NCBI GenBank assembly: GCA_964511535.1
Contig: CAZEFW010000042.1
Span: 1 to 55,724 of the forward strand
Origin: CAZCFB01 sp964511535
Lineage (GTDB): Bacteria > Myxococcota_A > Polyangia > GCA-2747355 > CAZCFB01
DNA: 55,724 nucleotides
Direction of reading: 5' to 3'
Positions 38,477-47,193 of the stretch are shown piece after piece; position 1 is the first letter of the stretch, and each line of letters opens with the position of its first letter. The position numbers and the translations under genes were made by a program. Below the pieces are notes generated by a model. That model did no database searches, was not told the origin of the DNA, and saw only the letters and a list, made by a program, of their open reading frames with translations.

Positions 38477-39264
38477 CACGCGCCCCGCTCCAGGCGCCAG
38501 CGGCGCACCCTGCGGGCGCGCGCCAGGGCGGCGAAGACAGCGTGGCCCGCGCCGCGCATGAGGGCGGCGGCTTGCGCCGGGTCTCGCGGCTCGAGCCGGG
38601 GCATCAGCAGCGGGTGATCCGCGACCCCCGCGAGCCCCGGCTGGGTGGTGCATGCCCAGCGGTATCCAACGGACGCGGCCATGTGCACCAGCACCGTGGC
38701 GGTGGCCCCGCCGGGGTAGGCGAGGCACGGCACTGCGCGCCCGAGCGCCTCCACAAGCACCCGGCGGGCGTCGAACATCTCCAGGCGCAGGCGCACCGGG
38801 TCGAGCCCGACCAGGGGCACGCCGGTCATGCCGAGGGTGCCCAGGGCCACGCCGGCGTCGGCCAGCTCTGACAGGGCGCCGATCCCGAGGCGCGGCTGGC
38901 CGGCCAGCGGCCCGTGCACCTCGTCGGGCAGGCCGGGCTGCTGGCTGACCCCTGCCCCCAGGGCGAAGAGGGTGGCGCCGGCGTCATGAGCGACGAGCAA
39001 CTCCAGGGCCGGGGACCAGCAGGCCAGATCGCCGTCGAACGTGGCGCACACCGTGCCCGGCGCCAGCTCGCCCCGGCTCAGGGACCGGCCCAGCTGCGGC
39101 AGGGTGACCAGCGTGCCGCCCTCCGCCAGCACCGCCCGCAGGATCGGAGCGGCCGCGGGCGCCCGCTCGGGCCGCCGGAACGCGAGGATCAGCGCGCCGT
39201 CAGGCTCGCCATCGCCGCCCGGCAGCCGCGTCACCCCCCGCAAAAACAGATCAGCCAGGCTCAT
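38476..39264 (-). CDS. Degenerate polysaccharide-deacetylase-like protein (predicted pseudoenzyme)
   Basis: A 262-residue protein with the strand order of NodB-type (CE4) deacetylases: VCATFDGDLACWSPALELL, ATLFALGAGV, LSELADAGVALGTLG, and CLAYPGGATATVLVHMAASV. Catalytic motifs are broken. TFDDG reads TFDGD, so the metal Asp is displaced, and the metal-binding His pair (usually SHxxxH) is absent from GTLGMTGVPL. It is the first gene of the minus-strand operon that continues to 30770, and sits just downstream of repeat copy B read in that direction. A glycan-binding or regulatory role is inferred; no signal peptide is seen, unusual for an envelope deacetylase. Confidence 0.6.
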   Translation of the reverse strand: MSLADLFLRGVTRLPGGDGEPDGALILAFRRPERAPAAAPILRAVLAEGGTLVTLPQLGRSLSRGELAPGTVCATFDGDLACWSPALELLVAHDAGATLFALGAGVSQQPGLPDEVHGPLAGQPRLGIGALSELADAGVALGTLGMTGVPLVGLDPVRLRLEMFDARRVLVEALGRAVPCLAYPGGATATVLVHMAASVGYRWACTTQPGLAGVADHPLLMPRLEPRDPAQAAALMRGAGHAVFAALARARRVRRWRLERGA

Positions 39265-39296
39265 CTCGTGACCATCTCATCCTGCACCCCTTATTC

Positions 39297-39464
39297 CTAG
39301 CCGGAAAATTGCGCCAAGGGACCGTCGCGAGACGGTCGAGACCGAGGCGCAGTGGACCCGCGACGGCGAAAGCATACTGGCGCGTATGGTGAGGCGGCGC
39401 GGGAGCCGCTGCGCCGACGGTGGCGGCCGGCGTAGTAGGTGAACTGGCGCAATTTTCCGGCTAG
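39297..39464 (+). repeat. 168-bp palindrome-ended element, copy B
   Basis: Perfect 20-bp terminal inverted repeats: CTAGCCGGAAAATTGCGCCA at 39297-39316 and its complement at 39445-39464, with CTAG at both outer edges. Internal hairpins match copy A (28922): GACCGTC-GCGA-GACGGTC at 39320-39337, CATAC/GTATG and GCGGC/GCCGC. It lies between divergent genes, 61 bp before the glycyl-tRNA synthetase start, so it could also affect that gene's leader. Confidence 0.85.
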
Positions 39465-39525
39465 ATCGTAGTTGCGCCAGGCGCTCGCCTCGGGTACTTC
39501 ATTCAGCCAACAAGGAGCGACGCCC

Positions 39526-40839
39526 ATGTCCAAGAAAAAGCCCTCCGACTTCAGCGACGCCGTGATGGAGAAGATCATCTCCCTGTGCAAGCGGCGGGGA
39601 TTCATCTTCCCATCAAGCGACATCTACGGCGGCCTCAACGGCTGCTGGGACTACGGTCCCCTCGGCGTCGAGCTCAAGCGCAACGTCAAGGACGCCTGGT
39701 GGCGCTCCATGGTCACAGCCCGCGAGGACGTGGTGGGCCAGGACGCCTCGATCCTGATGAACCCGAAGGTCTGGAAGGCCTCGGGGCATGTGGACGAGTT
39801 CACCGACCCGCTGGTGGACTGCAAGCGGTGCAAGCACCGGTTCAAGGCCGACAGCCTCGAGGGCGATGGCTGCCCCGACTGCGGCGGCGAGCTCACCGAT
39901 CCGCGCAGCTTCAACCTGATGTTCAAGACCTTCGTCGGCCCGGTGGAGGAGAGCGCAGCGGCGGTCTACCTGCGGCCCGAGACGGCCCAGGGGATCTTCG
40001 TCAACTTCAGCAACGTGCAGACCTCGGCGCGCGCCAAGCTGCCGTTCGGTATCGCCCAGGTCGGCAAGGCGTTCCGCAACGAGATCAACCCGCGCAACTT
40101 CACCTTCCGCTCGCGTGAGTTCGAGCAGATGGAGATGGAGTACTTCGTCACGCCGGGCGAGGACGACAAGTGGTACGAGTACTGGCGGGACGAGCGCTTC
40201 AAGTGGTACCTCGACCTGGGCGTTCGCGCCGAGAACCTTCGCCTGCGCGACCACGAGACCGACGAGCTGGCGCACTACGCCAAGGGGTGCGTGGACGTGG
40301 AGTACCAGTTCCCCTGGGGCTGGTCCGAGCTGGAGGGCGTGGCCAACCGCACCGACTTCGACCTGAAGAAGCACCAGGAGCACTCGGGCAAGAAGCTCAA
40401 CTACTTCGACGAGGAGCGCAAGGAGCGCTACGTGCCCTACGTCATCGAGCCCTCCGCCGGCGCCGACCGCGCCACCCTCGCCTTCCTGGTGGACGCGTAC
40501 GAGGAGGAGGAGGAGCGCACGGTGCTGCGGCTGCACCCGAGGCTGGCGCCCATCAAGGTGGGTGTGTTCCCGCTGCTGCGCAAGCAGGGTCAGCCCGAGC
40601 GCGCCCTGGAGATCCGGGACATGCTCAAGCAGCACTTCAACGTCGTCTACGACCAGGCCGGCGCCGTGGGCCGTCGCTATCGCCGCCAGGACGAGATCGG
40701 CACCCCCTTCTGCGTCACGGTGGACCACCAGACCGCTGACGACGCCACCGTCACCCTGCGCCACCGGGACTCCATGGACCAGGAGCGGGTGAAGATCGAA
40801 GACCTCGTGGCCAGGCTGATCGCGCTGATCTACAGCTGA
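39526..40839 (+). CDS. glyS: Glycyl-tRNA synthetase, single-chain class II type
   Basis: A 437-residue dimeric-type GlyRS that charges tRNA-Gly. GGLNGCWDYGPLGVELKRN is the family's N-terminal signature. Class II motif 2 is present (AFRNEINPRNFTFRSREFEQMEMEYF), and a zinc-like CKRCKHRF ... CPDCGGE insert is seen near 100-125. The anticodon-binding domain ends the protein (APIKVGVFPLLRKQG, EIGTPFCVTVDHQT). This is the single-subunit form also found in eukaryotes, not the alpha2-beta2 form of most Proteobacteria. An AAGGAG ribosome site at 39512-39517 supports ATG 39526. Confidence 0.96.
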   Translation: MSKKKPSDFSDAVMEKIISLCKRRGFIFPSSDIYGGLNGCWDYGPLGVELKRNVKDAWWRSMVTAREDVVGQDASILMNPKVWKASGHVDEFTDPLVDCKRCKHRFKADSLEGDGCPDCGGELTDPRSFNLMFKTFVGPVEESAAAVYLRPETAQGIFVNFSNVQTSARAKLPFGIAQVGKAFRNEINPRNFTFRSREFEQMEMEYFVTPGEDDKWYEYWRDERFKWYLDLGVRAENLRLRDHETDELAHYAKGCVDVEYQFPWGWSELEGVANRTDFDLKKHQEHSGKKLNYFDEERKERYVPYVIEPSAGADRATLAFLVDAYEEEEERTVLRLHPRLAPIKVGVFPLLRKQGQPERALEIRDMLKQHFNVVYDQAGAVGRRYRRQDEIGTPFCVTVDHQTADDATVTLRHRDSMDQERVKIEDLVARLIALIYS

Positions 40840-41068
40840 CGGCTGGCATCGGGCCGCTGACGGCCGGGCCGGAAGCGCACCCCGCCGGGGGCCCACCCAT
40901 AGGTCCTCGCCCGGGTAGCTGCTTCAGGCTCCCCCTGGTCCTCACGACCAGAGCGCCCGGCCAGCCTGATCGCCCACCCCCACCAGACCAACCGCCGAAC
41001 CGGGTATGCCCCCGGTTCACGGGCCGGTTATCGGCCGCGCAGCCTGTAATGTTGCCTGCTCCCACCTT

Positions 41069-41108
41069 TCTGGCATTCTGGCATTTTGGCACTCTGGCAC
41101 TCTGGCAT
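41069..41108. repeat. Five 8-bp tandem repeats just before the asparagine synthase start
   Basis: Units TCTGGCAT, TCTGGCAT, TTTGGCAC, TCTGGCAC and TCTGGCAT end 5 bp before ATG 41114 and replace the usual ribosome-site region. The rest of the gap after glyS (40840-41068) holds nothing else I can recognise. Unit number could vary by slippage and change expression. Confidence 0.75.
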
Positions 41109-41113
41109 CTCAA

Positions 41114-43117
41114 ATGTGCGGCATCTGTGGCGTCTTCAACCTCTCCTCCGACCTCCCCGCGCCCGACGCGGGGCTGCTGCGCTCCATGGTCGGCGCCCTG
41201 CGCCACCGCGGCCCGGACGAGAACGGCGGCTACCACGACGCCGCCGTGGCCCTGGGCCACTCGCGCCTCTCCATCATCGACCTTCAGGGCGGCGCACAGC
41301 CCATGTCCAACGAGGACGGCTCCGTCTGGGTGGTGTTCAACGGCGAGATCTACAACTATGTCGAGCTGGCCGAGGAGCTGCGCGGGTTCGGGCACCGGTT
41401 CCGCACCCGCTCCGACACCGAGGTCATCGTCCACGCGTTCGAGCAGTGGGGTGAGGCCTGCCTCGAGCGCTTCAACGGCCAGTTCGCCATCGCCCTGTGG
41501 GATCGCCGCGCCCGCCGCCTGACCCTGGCCCGGGACCGGGTCGGCATCCGCCCGCTCTACTTCACCGAGGCGGGGGGCCGCCTGCTGTTCGCCTCCGAGA
41601 TCAAGGCCCTGCTGCAGGACCCCGCCGTGCCGCGCGCCTTCGACCCGGTGGGCATGGCCCAGGTGTTCACCTTCTGGGCCCCGGTGGCCCCGCGCACCGT
41701 GCTGGCCGGGATCTCCCAGCTCCGCCCCGGCAGCGTCATGACCGTGGAGCCGGGCGCCGGCCCAACGCTCCGGACCTACTGGCGGCCCACCTTCGCGCCG
41801 GCCGGCCGCGGCGACCGCTTTACCTCTGCCGCCCTGGTGGCCGATCACGCCGCGCAGCTGCGAGATCGGCTGGAGCAGGCCACCCGCCTGCGCATGCTGC
41901 GCGCCGACGTCCCGGTGGGGGTATACCTCAGCGGCGGCATCGACTCCTCGGTCATCGGCGCGCTGGTGCGAAGGTTCCACCACGGCGACCTGCGCACCTT
42001 CTCGCTCCGGTTCGAGCACCAGGACTTCGACGAGGGCGACTTCCAGCGACAGATGGTCCGCCGCCTGGACACCGATCACGAGAGCGTCACCGTGGGCTAT
42101 CGGCACATCGCCGAGGACTTCCCGGAGGTGGTCTGGTTCGCCGAGGCGCCCATACTGCGCGCCGCCCCGGCCCCGCTCTACCGCCTCTCCGGGCTGGTGC
42201 GCGATCAGGGGTACAAGGTGGTCCTCACCGGCGAGGGCGCTGATGAGTTCCTGGCCGGCTACGACATCTTTCGCGAGGCGAAGGTGCGGCGTTTCTGGGC
42301 CCGACGCCCCGACTCTCCGCTGCGTCCCATGCTGCTGGACCGGCTGTACCCGTGGCTCGCCCGCAGCCCTGCCCGGGTCAAGGCCCTGCAGCGGGCGTTC
42401 TTCGGCAAGGGGCTGAGCACGCCGGATGTCCCCCACTTCAGCCACATCCCGCGCTGGGACGCGGCGGCCTCGCTCATGAGGCTCTTCGCGCCCGACATGA
42501 AGGCCGCCCTGGGAGACGTGGACGTCGTCGCCGATCTGCTGGGCACTCTGCCCGAGGACGCCAGCGAGTGGTCACCCCTCGGCGTGGCCCAGTACCTGGA
42601 GATCACCACCCTGCTGTCGGGCTACCTGCTCTCGTCCCAGGGAGACCGCATGCTAATGGGCCACTCCGTGGAGGGCCGGTTCCCCTTCCTGGACCACGAG
42701 GTGATGGAGCTGGCCAACCGCATGCCCCCCGAGGTGAAGCTCCGGGCCCTGTCCGAGAAGCATGTGCTCAAGGAGGCAGCCCGTGACCTGGTCCCGGCCA
42801 GCATCCTGCAGCGCGACAAGCAACCCTACCGGGCCCCCGACGCGCAGAGCTTCGTCCAGCCCGACGCGCCGGCATACCTGGAGCGGGTGCTGTCCCCCGC
42901 CGCGGTGGAAGAGGCCGGCGTCTTCGCCCCCGCCGCCGCCGCCCGCCTGATGAAGAAGTGCCGGGCCGCCGCGGAGCGCACCCCGTCCAACGCGGACAAC
43001 ATGGCGGTGATCGGGCTGATCAGCACCCAGCTCGTTCACCACCAGCTCATCGCCGGGAACGGCCCGACGGCGGCCACGCCAGAGCGCCTGGACACGCTGG
43101 TGGAGATGAACGACTGA
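41114..43117 (+). CDS. asnB: Asparagine synthase (glutamine-hydrolysing)
   Basis: A 667-residue AsnB-type enzyme. MCGICGVF gives the N-terminal Cys nucleophile of the glutaminase domain, which fixes the start at ATG 41114; RHRGPDENG, GHSRLSIID, FNGEIYNY and RSDTEVI are standard. The synthetase domain has the ATP-binding SGGIDSSV and TGEGADEFLAGYD. It converts aspartate and glutamine to asparagine, but family members in surface-polysaccharide clusters amidate sugars or modify glycans, so that role is possible here. It converges with the NYN gene. Translation initiation is unusual because an 8-bp repeat occupies the leader. Confidence 0.93.
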   Translation: MCGICGVFNLSSDLPAPDAGLLRSMVGALRHRGPDENGGYHDAAVALGHSRLSIIDLQGGAQPMSNEDGSVWVVFNGEIYNYVELAEELRGFGHRFRTRSDTEVIVHAFEQWGEACLERFNGQFAIALWDRRARRLTLARDRVGIRPLYFTEAGGRLLFASEIKALLQDPAVPRAFDPVGMAQVFTFWAPVAPRTVLAGISQLRPGSVMTVEPGAGPTLRTYWRPTFAPAGRGDRFTSAALVADHAAQLRDRLEQATRLRMLRADVPVGVYLSGGIDSSVIGALVRRFHHGDLRTFSLRFEHQDFDEGDFQRQMVRRLDTDHESVTVGYRHIAEDFPEVVWFAEAPILRAAPAPLYRLSGLVRDQGYKVVLTGEGADEFLAGYDIFREAKVRRFWARRPDSPLRPMLLDRLYPWLARSPARVKALQRAFFGKGLSTPDVPHFSHIPRWDAAASLMRLFAPDMKAALGDVDVVADLLGTLPEDASEWSPLGVAQYLEITTLLSGYLLSSQGDRMLMGHSVEGRFPFLDHEVMELANRMPPEVKLRALSEKHVLKEAARDLVPASILQRDKQPYRAPDAQSFVQPDAPAYLERVLSPAAVEEAGVFAPAAAARLMKKCRAAAERTPSNADNMAVIGLISTQLVHHQLIAGNGPTAATPERLDTLVEMND

Positions 43118-43135
43118 GCCCCCCCAGCCGCCGCG

Positions 43136-43717
43136 TCAGCGGCGCAACCTGTCCACGCTCTCCATGGTCAGCTCGTGGCGCTCGTCGCAGCCGCTCCACA
43201 GCTCGTGATGCACGGAACCGTGTCCGCCGCCCGGGCGCTGGGGCCCGTGCCACAGGCTCATGAGCACCCCGTGGTTCTTGGCCACCTCCACCGCCGGCAA
43301 GAAGTCGCTGTCCCCTGCCAGGAGGATCGCCTGGGTCACCTGGCTCGTGGCAGCGAGCCGCACCAGATCCACGCACAGCATGATGTCCACCTGCTTCTGG
43401 ATGAAGATCGGGCGCCCGTCATGGTCCTGACCGCGGTAGGCGAGCTTGCCCAGGCGCACCTCGAAGCGCGGCAGCCGGCGCAGGGCGGCGAAGAAATGCT
43501 CGCTGGAGCGGACCCGGGCCAGCTCGTCCTCGGTGGGAGGGTTACTCTGGTGCGGCGGGCAATGGTAGTAGTACGAGCGCAGGATCTCGGAGTCCCCGGC
43601 CAGGTGTTGGGCGAGCAGGTGATAGTCGATCCTCGCCCTGCCGAACTCTCGCTCCAGCAGCTTGTTCAGGTAGGTGCCGTCGATGAAGATCGCAGCGCGG
43701 TGGATGTAAGGGCTCAT
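43136..43717 (-). CDS. NYN/LabA-like PIN-fold putative ribonuclease
   Basis: A 193-residue protein of the NYN family (LabA/DUF88 type). Acidic residues typical of the active site are present in IFIDGTYLN, QKQVDIMLCVDLVRLA and LLAGDSDFLPAVE. No membrane segment is seen. Such proteins are thought to cleave RNA. It stands alone on the minus strand; the 91 bp before the next upstream minus-strand gene hold no recognised signal. Confidence 0.85.
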   Translation of the reverse strand: MSPYIHRAAIFIDGTYLNKLLEREFGRARIDYHLLAQHLAGDSEILRSYYYHCPPHQSNPPTEDELARVRSSEHFFAALRRLPRFEVRLGKLAYRGQDHDGRPIFIQKQVDIMLCVDLVRLAATSQVTQAILLAGDSDFLPAVEVAKNHGVLMSLWHGPQRPGGGHGSVHHELWSGCDERHELTMESVDRLRR

Positions 43718-43808
43718 GATGGCTCCAGTATCCTGGTTCCCGCTCTCCTGCTGGGCGAAACGCGGCGCTATGGCGGGGTGGCGACGCGAGCGTGGGGGGC
43801 GCCCCGGC

Positions 43809-44159
43809 TCAGCCGATGCGGTCCTTCAACCTCGGCCTCGGAGCGTGAGATCCAGATCCGCGCCCCAGGAGGCTCATCTCCATCCCCTTGGGTCCAGGCC
43901 CGAGGTGGGAGCTGACCACTTCGCCCCGGGTCCGAACGACCCGCGTTCCACCGGAGCTGCGCAAGGATAGATCCACCTGGGTGCCCACCGGCAAGGTGCG
44001 GCTCGCCCGAACGAAAAGGCGGCGCGAAGCGAGCCGGGTGGCACAGGACAAAAGCGTGTAATTCTGCTCAGCTGAGCGTACGCGGACCTGGACTGTCCCT
44101 TCGCTTTCTTGCGGTTCGGCCGAGGCCCTGGATCTATTTGGGAGAGCGCTGTGTTTCAT
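43809..44159 (-). CDS. PilZ-like domain protein
   Basis: A 116-residue protein with the strand pattern of a PilZ domain (ASRRLFVRASRTLPVGTQVDLSLRS, then VVRTRGEVVSS and GMEMSLLG). The RxxxR and D/NxSxxG c-di-GMP motifs are incomplete: ASRRLFVRA is near the usual D/NxSxxG position and the N-terminal RRxxR is not obvious, so nucleotide binding is doubtful. The start chosen is ATG 44159; an in-frame TTG at 44165 adds two residues. It follows the LeuA-like gene on the same strand after 68 bp. Confidence 0.55.
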   Translation of the reverse strand: MKHSALPNRSRASAEPQESEGTVQVRVRSAEQNYTLLSCATRLASRRLFVRASRTLPVGTQVDLSLRSSGGTRVVRTRGEVVSSHLGPGPKGMEMSLLGRGSGSHAPRPRLKDRIG

Positions 44160-44227
44160 CGACAATGCAGAAGTTTAGCTTGAGCGGAAAAGAAATCAAC
44201 GGGCCCGCTCCCCCTTTTCTCACGCAG

Positions 44228-44839
44228 CTACGCCAGCTCCTCCTGGATCTTGCTGATGACGGCCGAGTAGGAGGTGTTGCGCACCAGGATGGCCATCTGC
44301 CCGGTGAAGCGCTGGACCAGGTCCTGGCGGTTGCGCTGCTTCGCGTCCTGCAGCGCGTGGTACACCGAGGTGAAGGCGCGCTCGCTGTTGATGAAATAAG
44401 CCATGCCGTTGAGCATCGTGCACAGCACCGCCCCGAGCACGGAGCGCGACGCCACGGTGAAGGGGAACAGCTTGCCCTCGGAGTTGGCCAGCTCCAGCGA
44501 GCACTCCCCCTGGGAGTCGGTCCCGGCCTCGCGGTTGCGGGTCTCCAGCCTGGCGCCCACCGAGAAGGAGCTGAGGCGGATGGATTTCAGCGAGGGGTAC
44601 TCATCGGCGAACCTGTCCATCATGGCGTTGAACAGCGCGTCCACCACGCCCGCGCCGGTGCCGGTCAGGGCGATGCGCTCCCCCGAGTCTGACTGGACCG
44701 CCTCACAGGTGATGCTCGTCTGCTCCGTGGAGAGGTCCTCCTCAACCTTGATTCGTTCGACCTTCAGTTTGGTATATGACTCGCCAAGGATGGACTTGAC
44801 GAGCTGGCGGATGTCGCTGTTCGGCTGTTCCGTGGTCAT
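44228..44839 (-). CDS. Stand-alone LeuA-type regulatory (dimer) domain protein
   Basis: A 203-residue protein resembling the C-terminal allosteric domain of alpha-isopropylmalate/citramalate synthases: a repeated beta-beta-beta-alpha pattern with ERIALTGTGAGVVDALFNAM and, in the second repeat, CSLELANSEGKLFPFTVASRSVLGAVLCTMLNGM, comparable to the usual G-GPVDAa and V.a-S..Ay..alN. No TIM-barrel synthase domain precedes it. It may sense leucine, isoleucine or a related ligand, or be a family repurposed for another role. Identification is by pattern only. Confidence 0.5.
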   Translation of the reverse strand: MTTEQPNSDIRQLVKSILGESYTKLKVERIKVEEDLSTEQTSITCEAVQSDSGERIALTGTGAGVVDALFNAMMDRFADEYPSLKSIRLSSFSVGARLETRNREAGTDSQGECSLELANSEGKLFPFTVASRSVLGAVLCTMLNGMAYFINSERAFTSVYHALQDAKQRNRQDLVQRFTGQMAILVRNTSYSAVISKIQEELA

Positions 44840-44915
44840 GATATCGTCCGTTTGATGGTGCAGGTCCTCGTCGTTGAACTCGTACTCCCGCTGACCGGGC
44901 CGCCCTCAATCCATG

Positions 44916-44924
44916 TGCGATAAT
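44916..44924 (+). promoter_or_regulatory. Possible extended -10 promoter for the CofD/YvcK-like gene
   Basis: TG-C-GATAAT fits an extended -10 (TGn plus a 5-of-6 match), placing the start near 44931. A hairpin GGCCCTC-TCAA-GGGGGCC at 44950-44967 would lie in the leader, 12 bp before ATG 44979. No -35 is needed for an extended -10, but none is seen either. Confidence 0.35.
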
Positions 44925-44978
44925 AGCACCTGCTGACGCTGGAGGAACCGGCCCTCTCAAGGGGGCCCAGGCACGAGG

Positions 44979-46199
44979 ATGGAGCCCCTAGATGACATCC
45001 CCCGCGGGCCAGAGGTCACCGTCCGCCTGAACCACCCGTTGACCCTGCCGGTGTACCTGAAGGTGCACAACTATGTCCACCACCCGCGGGAGGGCCCTCC
45101 CCTGGTGCTGCTGTCGGGTGGCAACGGGGCGCGCACCCTGTCCGAGACCCTTATCAGGTACACCCACAACAGCGCCCATGTGCTGCCCATGTTCGACGAC
45201 GGAGGCTCGAGCCGGATCTTGCGGGAGCGGCTCGGCATGCCCCCGCCTGGGGATCTACGCAACCGGCTCATCTCCCTGTCGGACATGACCATGAGCGGCA
45301 ACCCGGAGGTGAGTCGCCTGTTTCGGACCCGCCTGCCCGCCGACCGCGCCCACCGGGAGCTGCAGGAGATGCTCTATGAATTCCTCAGCGAAGATCACCC
45401 GCAGATGGCGCGCATCGAGCGGCCTTACCGGCGCATCATCATCAACCATCTGACGCGGTTCAACCGCCGCAAGCCAGAGGACTTCGACCTCCGCGGCGGC
45501 AGCATCGGCAACTTCGTCATCGCCGGCGCCTACCTGAGCGTGGGGGACCTGGAGGCGGTGATCTTCGAGTTCTCGGCCCTGGCGGCCGCTCGCGGCCAGG
45601 TGTACCCGGTCACGCGCGATGGGCACCTGCACCTGCAGGCCGATCTGGAAGACGGCAGCACCATGCTCGGACAGTCCCGCATCACCAACGAGGACCACGC
45701 GCCCATCCGTAAGCTGTCCATCGTGCGGGTCGACGACAGGGAGGCTCGTGTGGCCTGCCCGCGCCTCAACCCCGCCGCGCGGGCCGCCATCGGGCGCACC
45801 GCGCTCATCGGCTACTCCATGAGCAGCTTCTACACCAGCCTGATCTCCAACCTGCTGGTGGACGGCATGGGCCAGGCGATCCGCCTGGCCAAGCGCCCCA
45901 AGGTGCTGGTGGCCAACCTGATGCAGGACCACGAGACGCCGGGCATGACGGTCAGCCGCATGCTGGAGGAGATGCTCGCCGCCATGCGCCAATCGGACGA
46001 CGAGCCCGGACAGATGCGCGACTACGTGCACTACGCGCTGGTGGGAGCCCACGGCGACAGCGATGCCGGCGGCCGCGTGCCCGTGGACCTGGCCAACATC
46101 CGCCGCCTGGGGGTTGAGCCCATCGAGCTGCCTTTGGAGGCCTCGCCCGGCAAGCATGATCCCGACCTGGTGGCCGCGGTGCTGCTCTCACTTTGTTGA
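44979..46199 (+). CDS. CofD/YvcK-family protein
   Basis: A 406-residue protein of the 2-phospho-L-lactate transferase/gluconeogenesis-factor family. LVLLSGGNGARTLSETL is the nucleotide-binding Gly loop; FDDGGSSRILRERLGMPPPGDLRN is the family hallmark that binds phosphate and metal; FDLRGGSIGNFVIAGAY, PRVL-type KVLVANLMQDHETPGMTV and the C-terminal region also fit. In bacteria without F420, YvcK-type proteins bind UDP-GlcNAc-type nucleotides and affect cell-wall and carbon metabolism. No F420 genes are visible, so a YvcK role is more likely. It is convergent with, and overlaps by 12 bp, the LEA2-type gene. Confidence 0.82.
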   Translation: MEPLDDIPRGPEVTVRLNHPLTLPVYLKVHNYVHHPREGPPLVLLSGGNGARTLSETLIRYTHNSAHVLPMFDDGGSSRILRERLGMPPPGDLRNRLISLSDMTMSGNPEVSRLFRTRLPADRAHRELQEMLYEFLSEDHPQMARIERPYRRIIINHLTRFNRRKPEDFDLRGGSIGNFVIAGAYLSVGDLEAVIFEFSALAAARGQVYPVTRDGHLHLQADLEDGSTMLGQSRITNEDHAPIRKLSIVRVDDREARVACPRLNPAARAAIGRTALIGYSMSSFYTSLISNLLVDGMGQAIRLAKRPKVLVANLMQDHETPGMTVSRMLEEMLAAMRQSDDEPGQMRDYVHYALVGAHGDSDAGGRVPVDLANIRRLGVEPIELPLEASPGKHDPDLVAAVLLSLC

Positions 46200-47069
46200 A
46201 GCCGTATCCAGCACCGACTCATCGGCAGTGATATCGATGGGCAGGGTGTCGACCCCACCGATCGGGTCGATCTCGAGCGTCCCCTTCACCCGGAACGTGA
46301 CCCCCGCCACCATCATGGATACCAGCGCCCTGCCGGCAGCTCCGTGGTTCAGCTCCAGGGTCGCAGGCAGCTCCGCCCGGCTGCCCGGCGCGATGACCTG
46401 CCGCTGCGTAAGGGACGCTTGCCCGGCCCGCCGCCCGTTGATGAACAGGGTGAACGCCCCTGCGCGGACCCCCACCGGGAAGGCGAGCGGGTTGCGCGCG
46501 CTCAGGGTCACGGCCAGCCGGGACGCGCGCAGCCCGAGGCCCCCGAGCGAGATCTTGCTCACCGCCACGTTGGGCCCCGAGAAGGACCCGCTGATGGCCA
46601 CCTTCAGCGCGCGGGCCACCGAGATGCGGTCCCTGGAGCGGAGCTTCAGGTCCAGGGCCCCCAGCTTGCTCGAGGCCCGGAAGCTCACAACGCTCAGCAG
46701 GTCCATGGTCCCGTCCTTCACCCGGCGCGGGAAGTCGGCGGGCAGGTCGGCGTAGCGCACGGTGATGGGCGACTCGAGCACGAACTTGCTGCGCGCCGGC
46801 GCGTGCACCGGCCCCGGCAGCTGCCCCACCCCTAGCAGGTGCTTCGCCCCGAGCAGGGCCCGGAACCGGAGCCCGGAGAGGGTGGCGCCCACGCGGTTGG
46901 GGTTCTCCACCTCGCAGCGCACCATGGCGCGGAAGCTGTCGCCCTCGATGCGCACCACCTGGATCCCTAGCAGGCGGTGGACCCGAAACGCCACCAGCCG
47001 CTCCACGCAACCGCCGGTGGGCAGGAGCACCAGGGGAGCCAGGGCGAACACCAGGGCGAGGCCGCGCAT
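46188..47069 (-). CDS. LEA2/WHy-domain lipoprotein
   Basis: A 293-residue protein with a lipoprotein signal (LVFALAPLVLLPTGGC). Two water-stress/hypersensitive-response (LEA type 2) beta-sandwich repeats follow, with the usual VENPNRVGATLSGLRFRALL and SARNPLAFPVGVRAGAFTLF elements. LEA2 lipoproteins are widespread in Gram-negative envelopes; their role is unclear. The start at ATG 47069 opens the signal peptide; longer readings run into the upstream gene's leader. Confidence 0.8.
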   Translation of the reverse strand: MRGLALVFALAPLVLLPTGGCVERLVAFRVHRLLGIQVVRIEGDSFRAMVRCEVENPNRVGATLSGLRFRALLGAKHLLGVGQLPGPVHAPARSKFVLESPITVRYADLPADFPRRVKDGTMDLLSVVSFRASSKLGALDLKLRSRDRISVARALKVAISGSFSGPNVAVSKISLGGLGLRASRLAVTLSARNPLAFPVGVRAGAFTLFINGRRAGQASLTQRQVIAPGSRAELPATLELNHGAAGRALVSMMVAGVTFRVKGTLEIDPIGGVDTLPIDITADESVLDTASTK

Positions 47070-47193
47070 GGGCTCCAGCGTAGCAGTACGATGCCGCTCC
47101 TGATAGCTTCGGCAGCTCGATACCACGCCAACGACCCCATTCATTTGCTTGACGGGAGCGTCTGACGCAGAGTAGAGGGCACGCGAGGGACTT

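Noticed and set aside
39297..39526. T-box or other riboswitch for glycyl-tRNA synthetase
   Set aside because: The same element lies at 28922 downstream of an unrelated gene, and no T-box sequence or specifier loop is seen.
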